The translations under genes were made by a program, and so were the position numbers. Below, one piece after another: positions 7,471-13,489 of a stretch of 13,489 nucleotides of DNA; within the stretch, counting starts at the first letter, position 1; the number at the start of each line of letters is the position of its first letter. Below the pieces are notes generated by a model that made no database searches, was not told the origin of the DNA, and was given only the letters and a program-made list of their open reading frames with translations. The DNA comes from an uncultured Flavobacterium sp. GTDB taxonomy: Bacteria; Bacteroidota; Bacteroidia; Flavobacteriales; Flavobacteriaceae. The DNA lies in the NCBI GenBank assembly GCA_946480635.1, contig CAMLKV010000013.1:1-13489 (forward strand), given 5' to 3'.

Positions 7471-8175
7471 TAAATCAATACTTTGACCTATTTCAAGTAA
7501 CATAAGATCTTTACCTACATCGAAAAACTTTTTGATTGCTTCTTCATGATTGATTTCGATGAAACCAAAAGTGTCATAATGGTAACCAAGCACTTTATCA
7601 CAATCCAAGAAATCTGAAGCTACTATAGCATCATCAACATCCATGGTGAAATTGTCTCCTATTGGCAAGATTGCTAAATCAAGTTTAGTTCGCATAGGAA
7701 TAAGCTTCATATCGAAAGTTAACGCAGTATCTCCAGCTATGTAAATGTTTTTGTGTTCTCCTTCAATCACAAATCCTCCAGGATTACCTCCATAAGAACC
7801 ATCTGCAAAAGAACTTGTGTGAATTGCGTTTACATATTTTACATTTCCGAAATGCTTCGCCAGTTCGCCTTGTTGGCTCGTGCCAAAATCCCAGCTCCCT
7901 CCATGATTCATTGGGTGATATTTAAGACCCTTTGCAGCATAATGCATTGCAATTTCATAATTAGAAACCACAACAGCATTCGTTCTTTTTCCAATTGTCT
8001 CTACATCAAGCACGTGATCATTGTGCGCATGAGTAACTAATATATAGTCTGCCTTTAATTCTTCAATATTGATATGAGATGCTTTGGGGTTTCCTGAGAT
8101 AAAAGGATCAACTAAAATATGTTTTCCTGATACTTCTATACCAATACAAGCATGGCCGTAAAATGTGATTTTCAT
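7468..8175 (-). CDS. MBL-fold metal-dependent hydrolase, UPF0173 type
   Basis: A 235-residue cytoplasmic metallo-beta-lactamase-fold hydrolase close to the UPF0173/UlaG-like group. The metal motif THAHNDH gives H49, H51, D53 and H54. Further ligands are likely H119 (NAIHTSSF), D149 (YIAGDTAL) and H199 (LGYHYDTFGF), so a dinuclear metal site looks intact. The start (MKITFYGHACIGIEV) and the length fit the family. It begins 12 bp after the menA stop and is probably cotranscribed with menB and menA. The family has no established general substrate. The position after menB and menA raises the possibility of a thioester hydrolase role, which is inference only. Its stop codon lies in the end of an interspersed repeat. 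Confidence 0.88.
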   Translation of the reverse strand: MKITFYGHACIGIEVSGKHILVDPFISGNPKASHINIEELKADYILVTHAHNDHVLDVETIGKRTNAVVVSNYEIAMHYAAKGLKYHPMNHGGSWDFGTSQQGELAKHFGNVKYVNAIHTSSFADGSYGGNPGGFVIEGEHKNIYIAGDTALTFDMKLIPMRTKLDLAILPIGDNFTMDVDDAIVASDFLDCDKVLGYHYDTFGFIEINHEEAIKKFFDVGKDLMLLEIGQSIDL

Positions 8176-8187
8176 AATTTTTAGCTT

Positions 8188-9117
8188 TTAGAAAATTAAA
8201 ACCATTGCTAATATTATAGACAATAAAAATGTGCTTATTGCCAATTTTTTAAGTTGTGGATCAAGTCTACGGTTATCTTCGCAGTAATACACGGTTTTTA
8301 AATGACTGAATAATGGAAAGTACGCCACTAAGAAAGCATATTGATCCCATCTAAAACCTATTCCGTTATAGATTACAGCAAAAACAAGAACCAATAACAT
8401 GGCTCCTCCAACAAGAAAGTAATGATAGAATTTGGCTTTTTCGCCGCCCATTTTTACTACCAAAGTATTTTTTCCAGCTTTTTTATCTGAAATTTCATCA
8501 CGCATGTTATTAAGGTTTAAAACTCCTGTACTCAACATTCCAATTGCAGCAGCTGGTAACACCAATTGCCAATCGAATTGTTTAGAGTATAAAAAGTTAA
8601 CACCCAAGGTACTCACAAGGCCAAAAAATATAAAAACAAAAACGTCGCCAAATCCTTTGTAACCGTAGGCCGAATTACCTACTGTATAACGTATTGCTGA
8701 TACTATGGCTGCTACTCCTAAAATCAAAAAGAATAAAGAATACAACAAATACTTGTCATGAAACGAAACATAAATTAAAAGAACTGCCGAAAGAAACGTT
8801 AACAATGCTGTAAAATACATTGCTTTTTTCATAGCAGCTGGAGATATCACTCCACTTTGTATTGCTCTTTGCGGGCCAACTCTTTCTTCATTATCTGTCC
8901 CTTTTACACCATCACCATAATCGTTAGCAAAGTTTGACAAAACCTGCAATCCAATTGTTGTAAATATCGAAAGACCAAAAATCTTCCAGTTAAAAACTTG
9001 AGTTGGTGTTAAAATTTCGTTTGTAGGATTAGCTAAGGCATATAAACTACCTACTAATATTCCTGAAACCGATAATGGTAATGTTCGTAATCGAGCAGCT
9101 TCAATCCAGTGTTTCAT
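8188..9117 (-). CDS. menA: 1,4-dihydroxy-2-naphthoate polyprenyltransferase MenA
   Basis: Integral membrane UbiA-superfamily prenyltransferase (309 residues) that joins DHNA to a polyprenyl diphosphate, giving demethylmenaquinone. The first Asp-rich motif is NFANDYGDGVKGTD (N65, D66, D69, D75), followed by the MenA-like RVGPQRAIQSG. The second is NNMRDEISDKKAGKNTL (D207, D211). About eight or nine hydrophobic segments are visible, at roughly 12-30, 46-62, 100-118, 122-142, 155-176, 184-203, 233-252, 258-275 and 291-308. Motif spacing fits MenA rather than UbiA or CtaB. It lies 83 bp after menB, across a low-complexity repeated spacer, and 12 bp before the MBL hydrolase. Confidence 0.94.
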   Translation of the reverse strand: MKHWIEAARLRTLPLSVSGILVGSLYALANPTNEILTPTQVFNWKIFGLSIFTTIGLQVLSNFANDYGDGVKGTDNEERVGPQRAIQSGVISPAAMKKAMYFTALLTFLSAVLLIYVSFHDKYLLYSLFFLILGVAAIVSAIRYTVGNSAYGYKGFGDVFVFIFFGLVSTLGVNFLYSKQFDWQLVLPAAAIGMLSTGVLNLNNMRDEISDKKAGKNTLVVKMGGEKAKFYHYFLVGGAMLLVLVFAVIYNGIGFRWDQYAFLVAYFPLFSHLKTVYYCEDNRRLDPQLKKLAISTFLLSIILAMVLIF

Positions 9118-9123
9118 TTTAAT

Positions 9124-9196
9124 TTTAGAGTTTATAATTTAGAGTTTAGGATCAGTAATTTCAAAATAAATCTGAAATCTAATGTCTGAAATCTAA
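9124..9196. repeat. Low-complexity direct repeats between menB and menA
   Basis: Two pairs of perfect direct repeats with a 14-bp period fill most of this spacer: tttagagttta at 9124-9134 and 9138-9148, and tctgaaatctaa at 9171-9182 and 9185-9196. I recall similar runs of AGATTTCAGA and TTTAGAGTTTA words in Flavobacterium intergenic DNA. The tract separates menA from menB by 83 bp, the largest gap between menB and the MBL gene. No terminator-like hairpin is seen, so read-through from menB is plausible. Confidence 0.6.
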
Positions 9197-9200
9197 AATA

Positions 9201-10040
9201 TTATGGTAACCATTTTTTCTCGAAGTTAGGCTTTCTTTTTTCAAGGAAAGCATCTCTACCTTCTTTTGCTTCTTCTGTCATATAGGCTAAACGCGTTGCT
9301 TCACCAGCAAAAACTTGTTGACCAACCATACCGTCGTCTGTCAAGTTCATTGCAAATTTTAGCATTTTAATAGACGTTGGCGATTTTGCTAAAACTTCTT
9401 GTGCCCATTCATAAGCAGTATCTTCTAGCTCAGCATGAGGAATTACAGCATTTACCATCCCCATTTCGAAAGCTTCTTGAGCCGAATAATTTCTTCCTAA
9501 AAAGAATATCTCACGAGCTTTCTTTTGTCCTACCATTTTAGCTAAATAAGCAGAACCATAACCACCATCAAAGCTAGTTACATCAGCATCAGTCTGTTTA
9601 AAAATAGCATGTTCTTTACTAGCCAATGTCATATCACAAACCACATGAAGAGAATGACCTCCACCAACTGCCCATCCTGGCACTACACAAATTACTGCTT
9701 TTGGCATAAAGCGAATTAGTCTTTGTACTTCTAAAATATTTAATCGGTGGTAACCATCATCGCCTACATAGCCTTGATGGCCTCTCGCTTTTTGATCTCC
9801 TCCACTGCAAAACGACCAAACACCATCTTTACTCGAAGGTCCTTCTGCAGAAAGCAATACCACTCCAATAGAAGTATCTTCCTGAGCATCATGAAACGCA
9901 ACTAATAATTCGGCAGTTGTTTTAGGTCTAAAAGCATTTCTTACATCAGGTCTGTTAAACGCAATTCTAGCAACACCATTACATTTTTTATAGGTAATAT
10001 CTTCAAATTCACGGGCGGTTTTCCACTCTATTTTACTCAT
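9201..10040 (-). CDS. menB: 1,4-dihydroxy-2-naphthoyl-CoA synthase MenB
   Basis: Crotonase-fold enzyme (279 residues) that cyclises o-succinylbenzoyl-CoA to DHNA-CoA; cytoplasmic, normally a hexamer. The oxyanion-hole region is FCSGGDQKARG (78-87) with VPGWAVGGGHSLH (120-132). The signature QTDADVTSFDGGYGSAYLA carries S156 and D158, which match the catalytic Ser/Asp of MenB, and the C-terminus ends in the typical KRKPNFEKKWLP. D151 sits where bicarbonate-dependent MenBs have Gly, so this is the aspartate type also found in Mycobacterium (from family knowledge). It is probably the first gene of a menB-menA-MBL transcript. A structured interspersed repeat begins only 13 bp upstream of the ATG, so the leader or promoter must involve that element or lie beyond it. 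Confidence 0.96.
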   Translation of the reverse strand: MSKIEWKTAREFEDITYKKCNGVARIAFNRPDVRNAFRPKTTAELLVAFHDAQEDTSIGVVLLSAEGPSSKDGVWSFCSGGDQKARGHQGYVGDDGYHRLNILEVQRLIRFMPKAVICVVPGWAVGGGHSLHVVCDMTLASKEHAIFKQTDADVTSFDGGYGSAYLAKMVGQKKAREIFFLGRNYSAQEAFEMGMVNAVIPHAELEDTAYEWAQEVLAKSPTSIKMLKFAMNLTDDGMVGQQVFAGEATRLAYMTEEAKEGRDAFLEKRKPNFEKKWLP

Positions 10041-10053
10041 TTTTTATATTATT

Positions 10054-10124
10054 TGGGCGTTTCCACGCCTTTGTCGTGGTCGGGCTTTTCGCAGTGCAAG
10101 GCACTTCGCTACAATCCCTAACGC
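10054..10124. repeat. Structured interspersed repeat (Flavobacterium type), copy A
   Basis: A GC-rich island in AT-rich DNA, from tgggcgtttccacgcc to atccctaacgc. It contains the stem ccacg/cgtgg (10063-10067 with 10075-10079), the words GGTCGGGCTTTTCGC, and a second stem agtgc/gcact (10093-10097 with 10101-10105, 3-nt loop). Near the ends, gcgt (10057-10060) is complementary to acgc (10121-10124). I recognise the layout (GGGCGT, hairpin, GGTCGGGCTTT, hairpin, CCCTAACGC) as a widespread Flavobacterium intergenic repeat, from memory. It lies between divergent menB and the small lipoprotein gene. Confidence 0.65.
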
Positions 10125-10352
10125 AAATTCAACTTTAATTCAATTTCATGGTAAAATTAAATTATTTAAACTAAACTAAAATAGTCTTATAAAAAGAAAT
10201 CTTACAAGTTATCACCAAAGTGTTAAAATCAAAAAAAAAAGTGTTACTTATTAGTATTGTGTTTTAAAATTTTTTATTTTTATACAACTGAAAATCAACA
10301 AATTATAGTTGGTTTTATATGTTCACTGATTTATTAATTTAAAACAAAATTA
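10125..10352. other. AT-rich divergent intergenic region, menB / lipoprotein
   Basis: Together with repeat copy A, this forms a 312-bp gene-less stretch between the menB start and the lipoprotein start. It must hold promoters in both directions, but I find no exact TAnnTTTG on either strand; the best plus-strand match is TAGTATTG at 10252-10259, with one mismatch. It has long A and T runs (about 10231-10240 and 10267-10280). No RNA gene or further ORF is recognised. Confidence 0.4.
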
Positions 10353-10541
10353 TTGAAAAAATCTGTTTTAATTGTCGCTCTTACATTTGGTGCATTGCTT
10401 ACAAGTTGTAACAAAAAAGTAGAAGAAACTACTCAAGAACAAATGCCCACTGAGGAAATAACACAAGAGGTTGTAGATAGTACTCAAATTGATACAGTAG
10501 CAACTATGGTTGAACCAAAGGATTCGATTAGTAAACCATAA
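10353..10541 (+). CDS. Small lipoprotein, TTG start
   Basis: A 62-residue predicted lipoprotein. The signal is MKKSVLIVALTFGALLTSC, with lipobox LTSC and the lipidated cysteine at residue 19, followed by CNKKVEE. The mature part (about 44 residues) is acidic and Thr/Glu/Gln-rich, with no recognisable fold. The start codon is TTG (10353-10355): an in-frame stop lies just upstream at 10335-10337 and no ATG fits, while the lysine pair right after the start makes a normal signal peptide. It stands alone on the plus strand, divergent from menB. Small acidic lipoproteins of this type are common in Bacteroidota and often unassigned. Export to the outer membrane is likely but not shown. Confidence 0.7.
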   Translation: MKKSVLIVALTFGALLTSCNKKVEETTQEQMPTEEITQEVVDSTQIDTVATMVEPKDSISKP

Positions 10542-10808
10542 TTAAGACTTCAGTCCTTAAAATTATTAATAAACCACAGTTTATAAAGCGAATATTGATT
10601 TTGTACTAGACAATCCCCCCGAGTTGTTTTTAAGACAAAAACAAAGAAAAAATTGGAATAAGAAAAAGGTCAATGTTAACGATTACCTTTAGTGAAAGGA
10701 ATTATTCCAGAAAAAGTTTATTTAATTTTTTGATTAGTAAAGATGTTATTATCGCTTTACGTATGTTATCGGTTACTTCAAAAGTATAAACTTGGAGTAA
10801 TTTGAGAG
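10542..10808. other. Gene-less stretch, possible 3' UTR or small RNA region
   Basis: No convincing protein gene lies here, although the stretch ends in a strong plus-strand terminator. It has less A/T monotony than other spacers, a cccccc run (10615-10620), an AT-rich stem ttgttttt/aaaaacaa (10624-10631 with 10637-10644) and a small stem ccttt/aaagg near 10686-10699. A 38-codon ORF (10673-10789, ATG preceded by aagaaaaaggtca) could be translated, but it has no recognisable motif. The region may be a long 3' UTR of the lipoprotein mRNA, an independent small RNA, or the remains of a lost gene. Confidence 0.35.
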
Positions 10809-10839
10809 AAATGCCAACTGGAAAAGGTTGGCATTTTTT
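10809..10839 (+). terminator. Strong intrinsic terminator
   Basis: The arm aaatgccaac (10809-10818) is exactly complementary to gttggcattt (10827-10836), giving a 10-bp stem with an 8-nt loop. It runs straight into T6G (10834-10840), a textbook plus-strand terminator. It lies 268 bp after the lipoprotein stop, so it ends either that transcript or an unannotated RNA in between. Confidence 0.85.
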
Positions 10840-10878
10840 GTATGTATAAAAACAATTATAATAGATAAAATTTGTGAT

Positions 10879-10886
10879 TATATTTG
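10879..10886 (+). promoter_or_regulatory. -7 element of the small membrane protein gene
   Basis: TATATTTG matches the Bacteroidota -7 consensus TAnnTTTG exactly and ends 22 bp before the ATG at 10909, predicting a leader of about 15 nt. It lies after the terminator at 10809-10839, so the gene is an independent transcription unit. No good -33 TTG is seen. Confidence 0.5.
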
Positions 10887-10908
10887 CAGATATAATTCCA
10901 TTTAAAAA

Positions 10909-11124
10909 ATGAGTTTAAATCAAAACCTAGTTGGATCACTTTCATTTTTTATCATTTCATCGGCATTATTGTATTTTCAATACTCAAGATACAAAAAAGA
11001 CGATTTTAAAGATGATGATTTAAAAAACCCATATTTTCAATCTTTTTCTTATTTTAAAACAATTGTAATTTTAGTACTAATTGTAATTATAAGTTTTTTA
11101 GGATTGCTTTTCAATATATTCTAA
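10909..11124 (+). CDS. Small membrane protein with two transmembrane helices
   Basis: A 71-residue hypothetical protein. Hydrophobic segments are at about 8-24 (VGSLSFFIISSALLYFQ) and 50-70 (TIVILVLIVIISFLGLLF), joined by a charged, aspartate- and lysine-rich loop (RYKKDDFKDDDLKNPY). I recognise no family. A terminator upstream, an exact -7 element and a plausible ATG make it a likely real single gene. It converges on the CvfB-like gene with a 38-bp gap, in which I see no clear terminator. Confidence 0.65.
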   Translation: MSLNQNLVGSLSFFIISSALLYFQYSRYKKDDFKDDDLKNPYFQSFSYFKTIVILVLIVIISFLGLLFNIF

Positions 11125-11162
11125 GCGATATTATGAATTAGTATTTTTATTTATTTTGCAAA

Positions 11163-11990
11163 TTATAATAAATAAATTCCGTCTTCTTTTATATCGATAA
11201 GCTTTTGCTTGTACAGTGTTCCTATCGCTTTTTTGAATGTTTTTTTACTCATTTTAAGCACCGTTTTGATATCTTCTGGATGAGAATCATCATTTAAACG
11301 TAAAAAACCTCTACTCGCTTTAAGTTCATCTAAAATATATTGAGCACTTGGCTCTACTTTGTCAAAACCTAATTTAGTTGCCGAAACATCTATTTTACCA
11401 TCAGGTCTAATGTTTTTGATATAACCAATGATACGATCACCTGTTCGTAAATCGTCATATACTTCATTTTTATATAAAAGTCCTTTGTGCTTTTCGTTTA
11501 TGATTACATTAATACCGACTTCAGTAATGTGAGAAACTATTAAATCAACCTCTTCTCCTACTTCAACAGTGATATCTTTATTGTCTAAAAACTGATTGGT
11601 TTTACTAGATGCAACTAATCTTTTAGTCTTTTCATCAATGTACATATAAACCAAATAGCGTTTTCCTTGCTCCATTGGTCTTGCTTGCTCTTTAAATGGA
11701 ACGAATAAATCTTTTTCCATTCCCCAATCCATAAAAGCACCAAATTGATTGGTATAATTTACTCTCAATAAAGAAAATTCATTTAAAAAGATATATGGTT
11801 CTAATGTTGTAGCAACTGGTCTTTCTTCGTGATCTAAATAAACAAAAACTTCAAGTTCCTGATCTATCTCATATTCTTTTGGCACATACTTATTTGGCAA
11901 TAAAACATCGTTCTCACCATCTGTTAAATATAAACCTACTTTTGTTGTACGCGCTATTTTAAGAATATTAAATCTTCCTATATCAATCAT
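11163..11990 (-). CDS. CvfB-like S1 RNA-binding protein
   Basis: A 275-residue cytoplasmic protein matching the CvfB/YitL architecture: three S1-like OB-fold domains (about 1-62, 70-130 and 142-206) and a C-terminal winged-helix domain (about 212-275). Visible marks are GLYLTDGENDVLLPNKYVP in the first domain, VNYTNQFGAFMDWG in the second, VGINVIINEKHKGLLYKNEV in the third, and MSKKTFKKAIGTLYKQKLI in the winged helix. Length and order fit the family. In Staphylococcus, CvfB affects virulence gene expression and binds RNA (family knowledge); its role in Bacteroidota is not defined. It has its own exact -7 element, and a terminator separates it from the DUF2853 gene, so it is probably transcribed separately from the men genes despite the shared strand. 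Confidence 0.88.
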   Translation of the reverse strand: MIDIGRFNILKIARTTKVGLYLTDGENDVLLPNKYVPKEYEIDQELEVFVYLDHEERPVATTLEPYIFLNEFSLLRVNYTNQFGAFMDWGMEKDLFVPFKEQARPMEQGKRYLVYMYIDEKTKRLVASSKTNQFLDNKDITVEVGEEVDLIVSHITEVGINVIINEKHKGLLYKNEVYDDLRTGDRIIGYIKNIRPDGKIDVSATKLGFDKVEPSAQYILDELKASRGFLRLNDDSHPEDIKTVLKMSKKTFKKAIGTLYKQKLIDIKEDGIYLL

Positions 11991-12008
11991 TTTCTTTCAA
12001 TAAAGGGA

Positions 12009-12016
12009 CAAAGGTA
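12009..12016 (-). promoter_or_regulatory. -7 element of the CvfB-like gene
   Basis: On the minus strand this reads TACCTTTG, an exact match to TAnnTTTG. It ends 18 bp before the ATG at 11990, predicting a very short leader of about 10-12 nt. It lies just downstream of the terminator of the preceding gene. The -33 region is T-rich without a clear TTG. Confidence 0.5.
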
Positions 12017-12030
12017 CAAACTTAAATGAA

Positions 12031-12056
12031 TAAAAAAACCCCGAAAATTCGAGGTT
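12031..12056 (-). terminator. Intrinsic terminator of the DUF2853 gene
   Basis: On the minus strand, aacctcg pairs with cggggtt (one mismatch) around a short aa/tt-rich loop, followed by a T7 run. It lies about 20 bp after the stop of the DUF2853 gene and before the promoter of the CvfB-like gene, so it separates the two transcripts. Confidence 0.7.
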
Positions 12057-12076
12057 ATACTTCTACTTAGATCATT

Positions 12077-12418
12077 TTAATTATAAACACTTTCTTTTTT
12101 AAAGTGCTGGGCAAGTAAATAATACACCACTGCTCTATATTTATTTTTATTAGATCTTCCGTATTTTTCCATAACGGCATCGATTCCTTTATCTAAATCC
12201 GGACCGTCTTTTAATCCTAATTTCTTAATTAAAAAATTGTTTTTAACAGTATCTAACTCAGATTGCTGAGAGCCCGAAACCGTTGCGGCATCAGGGTTGT
12301 AAATCGATGGTCCGCATCCTACTACAACCTTAGTCAATAACCCCATATCAGGTGTTACACCACATTTCTCTTTCAAGTCTGCGGCGTATTTCACAATTAG
12401 TTCATCTTTTTTACTCAT
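12077..12418 (-). CDS. DUF2853 family protein
   Basis: A 113-residue soluble protein that I recognise as DUF2853 from its pattern: MSKKDELIVKYAADLKEK, then GCGPSIYNPDAATVSGS (35-50), a helical segment ending IKKLGLKDGPDL, and KYRAVVYYLLAQHF (93-106). The length fits the family. Function is unknown; no signal peptide, membrane segment or catalytic motif is seen. It lies 86 bp after menD on the same strand, but with its own exact -7 element and a terminator behind it, so it is probably a single-gene unit. I recall such a small DUF2853 gene near menD in other Flavobacteriaceae, but cannot verify this here. Confidence 0.82.
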   Translation of the reverse strand: MSKKDELIVKYAADLKEKCGVTPDMGLLTKVVVGCGPSIYNPDAATVSGSQQSELDTVKNNFLIKKLGLKDGPDLDKGIDAVMEKYGRSNKNKYRAVVYYLLAQHFKKESVYN

Positions 12419-12447
12419 AATTGTATAGTTTTTTGTTTATAGCCTCT

Positions 12448-12455
12448 CAAATTTA
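12448..12455 (-). promoter_or_regulatory. -7 element of the DUF2853 gene
   Basis: On the minus strand this reads TAAATTTG, an exact match to TAnnTTTG. It ends 29 bp before the ATG at 12418, giving a leader of about 20-25 nt. No clear -33 TTG at the usual distance. Confidence 0.45.
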
Positions 12456-12504
12456 ACATTTAAAAAACTAAAAATGAACTATTTGAGTAAAAAATACAAC
12501 TTAA

Positions 12505-13489
12505 CTACTTCAAATTTTTAAAATAATTTAATAAAACCTGATCGTTAATCTTTGTAGGAGTAAAAATTTCTAATATTGATTTTGAGTTTGTAGTAAAAAA
12601 TGTCTCTAAGTTTTCTTCTAAAGAAGTAACATTTGAAGCCGACTGATAATCGAAATGATACATTTTTGCCAAATGCTCAGCCGTTAAACAATGAGAAGTT
12701 TCAAAGTATTTATTGAACGTATTGGTTTCCTGATGACCTGGTAAGATTCTAAAAATACCTCCTCCTCCATTATTGATGATAATAATTTTGAAATTATCAG
12801 GAGTATATTCATTCCACAGTGCATTACTGTCATACAAGAAGCTAATATCTCCTGTAATTAAAATAGTTTGCTCCTTATTCATTACCGAAGCTCCAATCGA
12901 GGTCGAAGTACTTCCATCTATACCGCTTGTACCTCTGTTACAAAAAACAGAAATACTCTTATCGATAGGAAACAACTGCGTATAACGAATGGGTGAACTA
13001 TTACTGATTTGTAATTGTGAATTGACTGGAAGTTTTGACAAAAGCTTCTCAAAAACCTTAAGATCAGAAAACTCAATTGAATTTAAATATTCTGTATGCC
13101 TAATTGCTCTCTGATTTCTAATTTGCAGTGCCTCTTTCTGATAATTTGATTCGGGCGAATTAGTTTTGGTCAAAAACTCTTCAAAAAAAGTATTTGGCGA
13201 CACTTCAAAATGCTGCGTTAAACAATCAAAAGTATTATACGCCCTTAATTCATCAACATGCCAATGTTGTTTAGGTTTATATTTTCTTAAAAATGCTTTT
13301 ACTCTTTTCGAAACAATCATTCCACCAAAAGTGACTAAAATTTCTGGTTGAAATGCCTTAAAATCCTCATCAGTAAACGGAGTGATTATAGTATCGATAT
13401 TGGAGATAAAATTATCCTGATGCACATTTGAAGTCACTTCGGTCATTACAACAACCGAAGAATCCTTTCCTAAAATATCTAAATATTTT
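12505..13489 (-). CDS. menD: SEPHCHC synthase MenD, C-terminal part (5' end outside window)
   Basis: Thiamine-diphosphate enzyme that adds 2-oxoglutarate to isochorismate, giving SEPHCHC, the first committed step of menaquinone synthesis. The frame stays open to the window edge: the codons before the first visible Met (13446) continue as KYLDILGKDSSVVV, so that Met is internal. About 327 residues are visible of a family length near 550, so roughly the first 40 per cent is missing. The visible part covers the middle domain and the C-terminal ThDP domain, with CNRGTSGIDGSTST (about 12939-12898), the metal/ThDP motif GDISFLYDSNALWN (about 12852-12811) and INNGGGGIFRILPG (about 12777-12736). All fit MenD closely. 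The gene is intact within the window. It is followed by the DUF2853 gene after 86 bp; I see no clear terminator between them. Confidence 0.94.
   Translation of the reverse strand, partial: KYLDILGKDSSVVVMTEVTSNVHQDNFISNIDTIITPFTDEDFKAFQPEILVTFGGMIVSKRVKAFLRKYKPKQHWHVDELRAYNTFDCLTQHFEVSPNTFFEEFLTKTNSPESNYQKEALQIRNQRAIRHTEYLNSIEFSDLKVFEKLLSKLPVNSQLQISNSSPIRYTQLFPIDKSISVFCNRGTSGIDGSTSTSIGASVMNKEQTILITGDISFLYDSNALWNEYTPDNFKIIIINNGGGGIFRILPGHQETNTFNKYFETSHCLTAEHLAKMYHFDYQSASNVTSLEENLETFFTTNSKSILEIFTPTKINDQVLLNYFKNLK

Noticed and set aside
10673..10789. 38-codon ORF as an integrase or transposase remnant
   Set aside because: No catalytic or conserved motif could be recognised in any frame of this stretch; kept only as a possible small peptide.
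13444..13446. Met at 13446 as the start of the menD gene
   Set aside because: The frame continues open to the window edge and the protein so read lacks the first domain of MenD; this Met is internal.
1..13489. A novel defence, mobile or biosynthetic system
   Set aside because: All larger genes fit known families or plain housekeeping context (menaquinone synthesis, protease, envelope proteins); no integrase, transposase, nuclease or toxin-antitoxin gene is visible.

Overview
The window looks like ordinary chromosome from a Flavobacterium-like member of the Bacteroidota. The evidence is very AT-rich intergenic DNA, a secreted protease with a type IX secretion (T9SS) C-terminal sorting domain, Bacteroidota-type -7 promoter elements (TAnnTTTG) in front of several genes, and interspersed repeats of kinds I recall from Flavobacterium intergenic regions. 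No phage, plasmid, CRISPR or defence genes are visible, and no rRNA or tRNA was recognised.

Layout. Positions 1-410 hold no gene: three copies of a short imperfect repeat at the left edge, then two hairpin terminators. On the minus strand follows a large T9SS-exported M4 (thermolysin-family) metalloprotease (420-3365). It diverges from a plus-strand pair (3465-4995): a membrane-anchored protein with two OmpA-like domains, and a membrane-anchored coiled-coil/helix-hairpin-helix protein. From 5042 to the right edge, most genes are on the minus strand and form a menaquinone (vitamin K2) biosynthesis neighbourhood. In transcription order these are menD (3' part only, running off the right edge), a DUF2853 protein, a CvfB-like S1 RNA-binding protein, menB, menA, an MBL-fold hydrolase (UPF0173 type), a secreted TPR-containing protein, and menC. 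A small lipoprotein gene with a TTG start (10353-10541) and a two-helix membrane protein gene (10909-11124) are on the plus strand between menB and the CvfB-like gene.

How the genes work together. MenD makes SEPHCHC from isochorismate and 2-oxoglutarate. MenC dehydrates SHCHC to o-succinylbenzoate. MenB closes the naphthoate ring to give DHNA-CoA, and MenA prenylates DHNA to demethylmenaquinone at the membrane. Genes for MenF, MenH, MenE, the DHNA-CoA thioesterase and the final methyltransferase are not in the window. The MBL-fold hydrolase sits directly after menA, so a role in the pathway is possible but unproven.

The most noteworthy non-coding features are two structured, Flavobacterium-type interspersed repeats inside the men region: one 13 bp upstream of menB, the other supplying the stop codon of the MBL hydrolase and the long leader of the TPR gene. 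There is also a gene-less stretch at 10542-10808 that ends in a strong intrinsic terminator and could encode a small RNA. I found no convincing previously undescribed system; the findings are modest leads.
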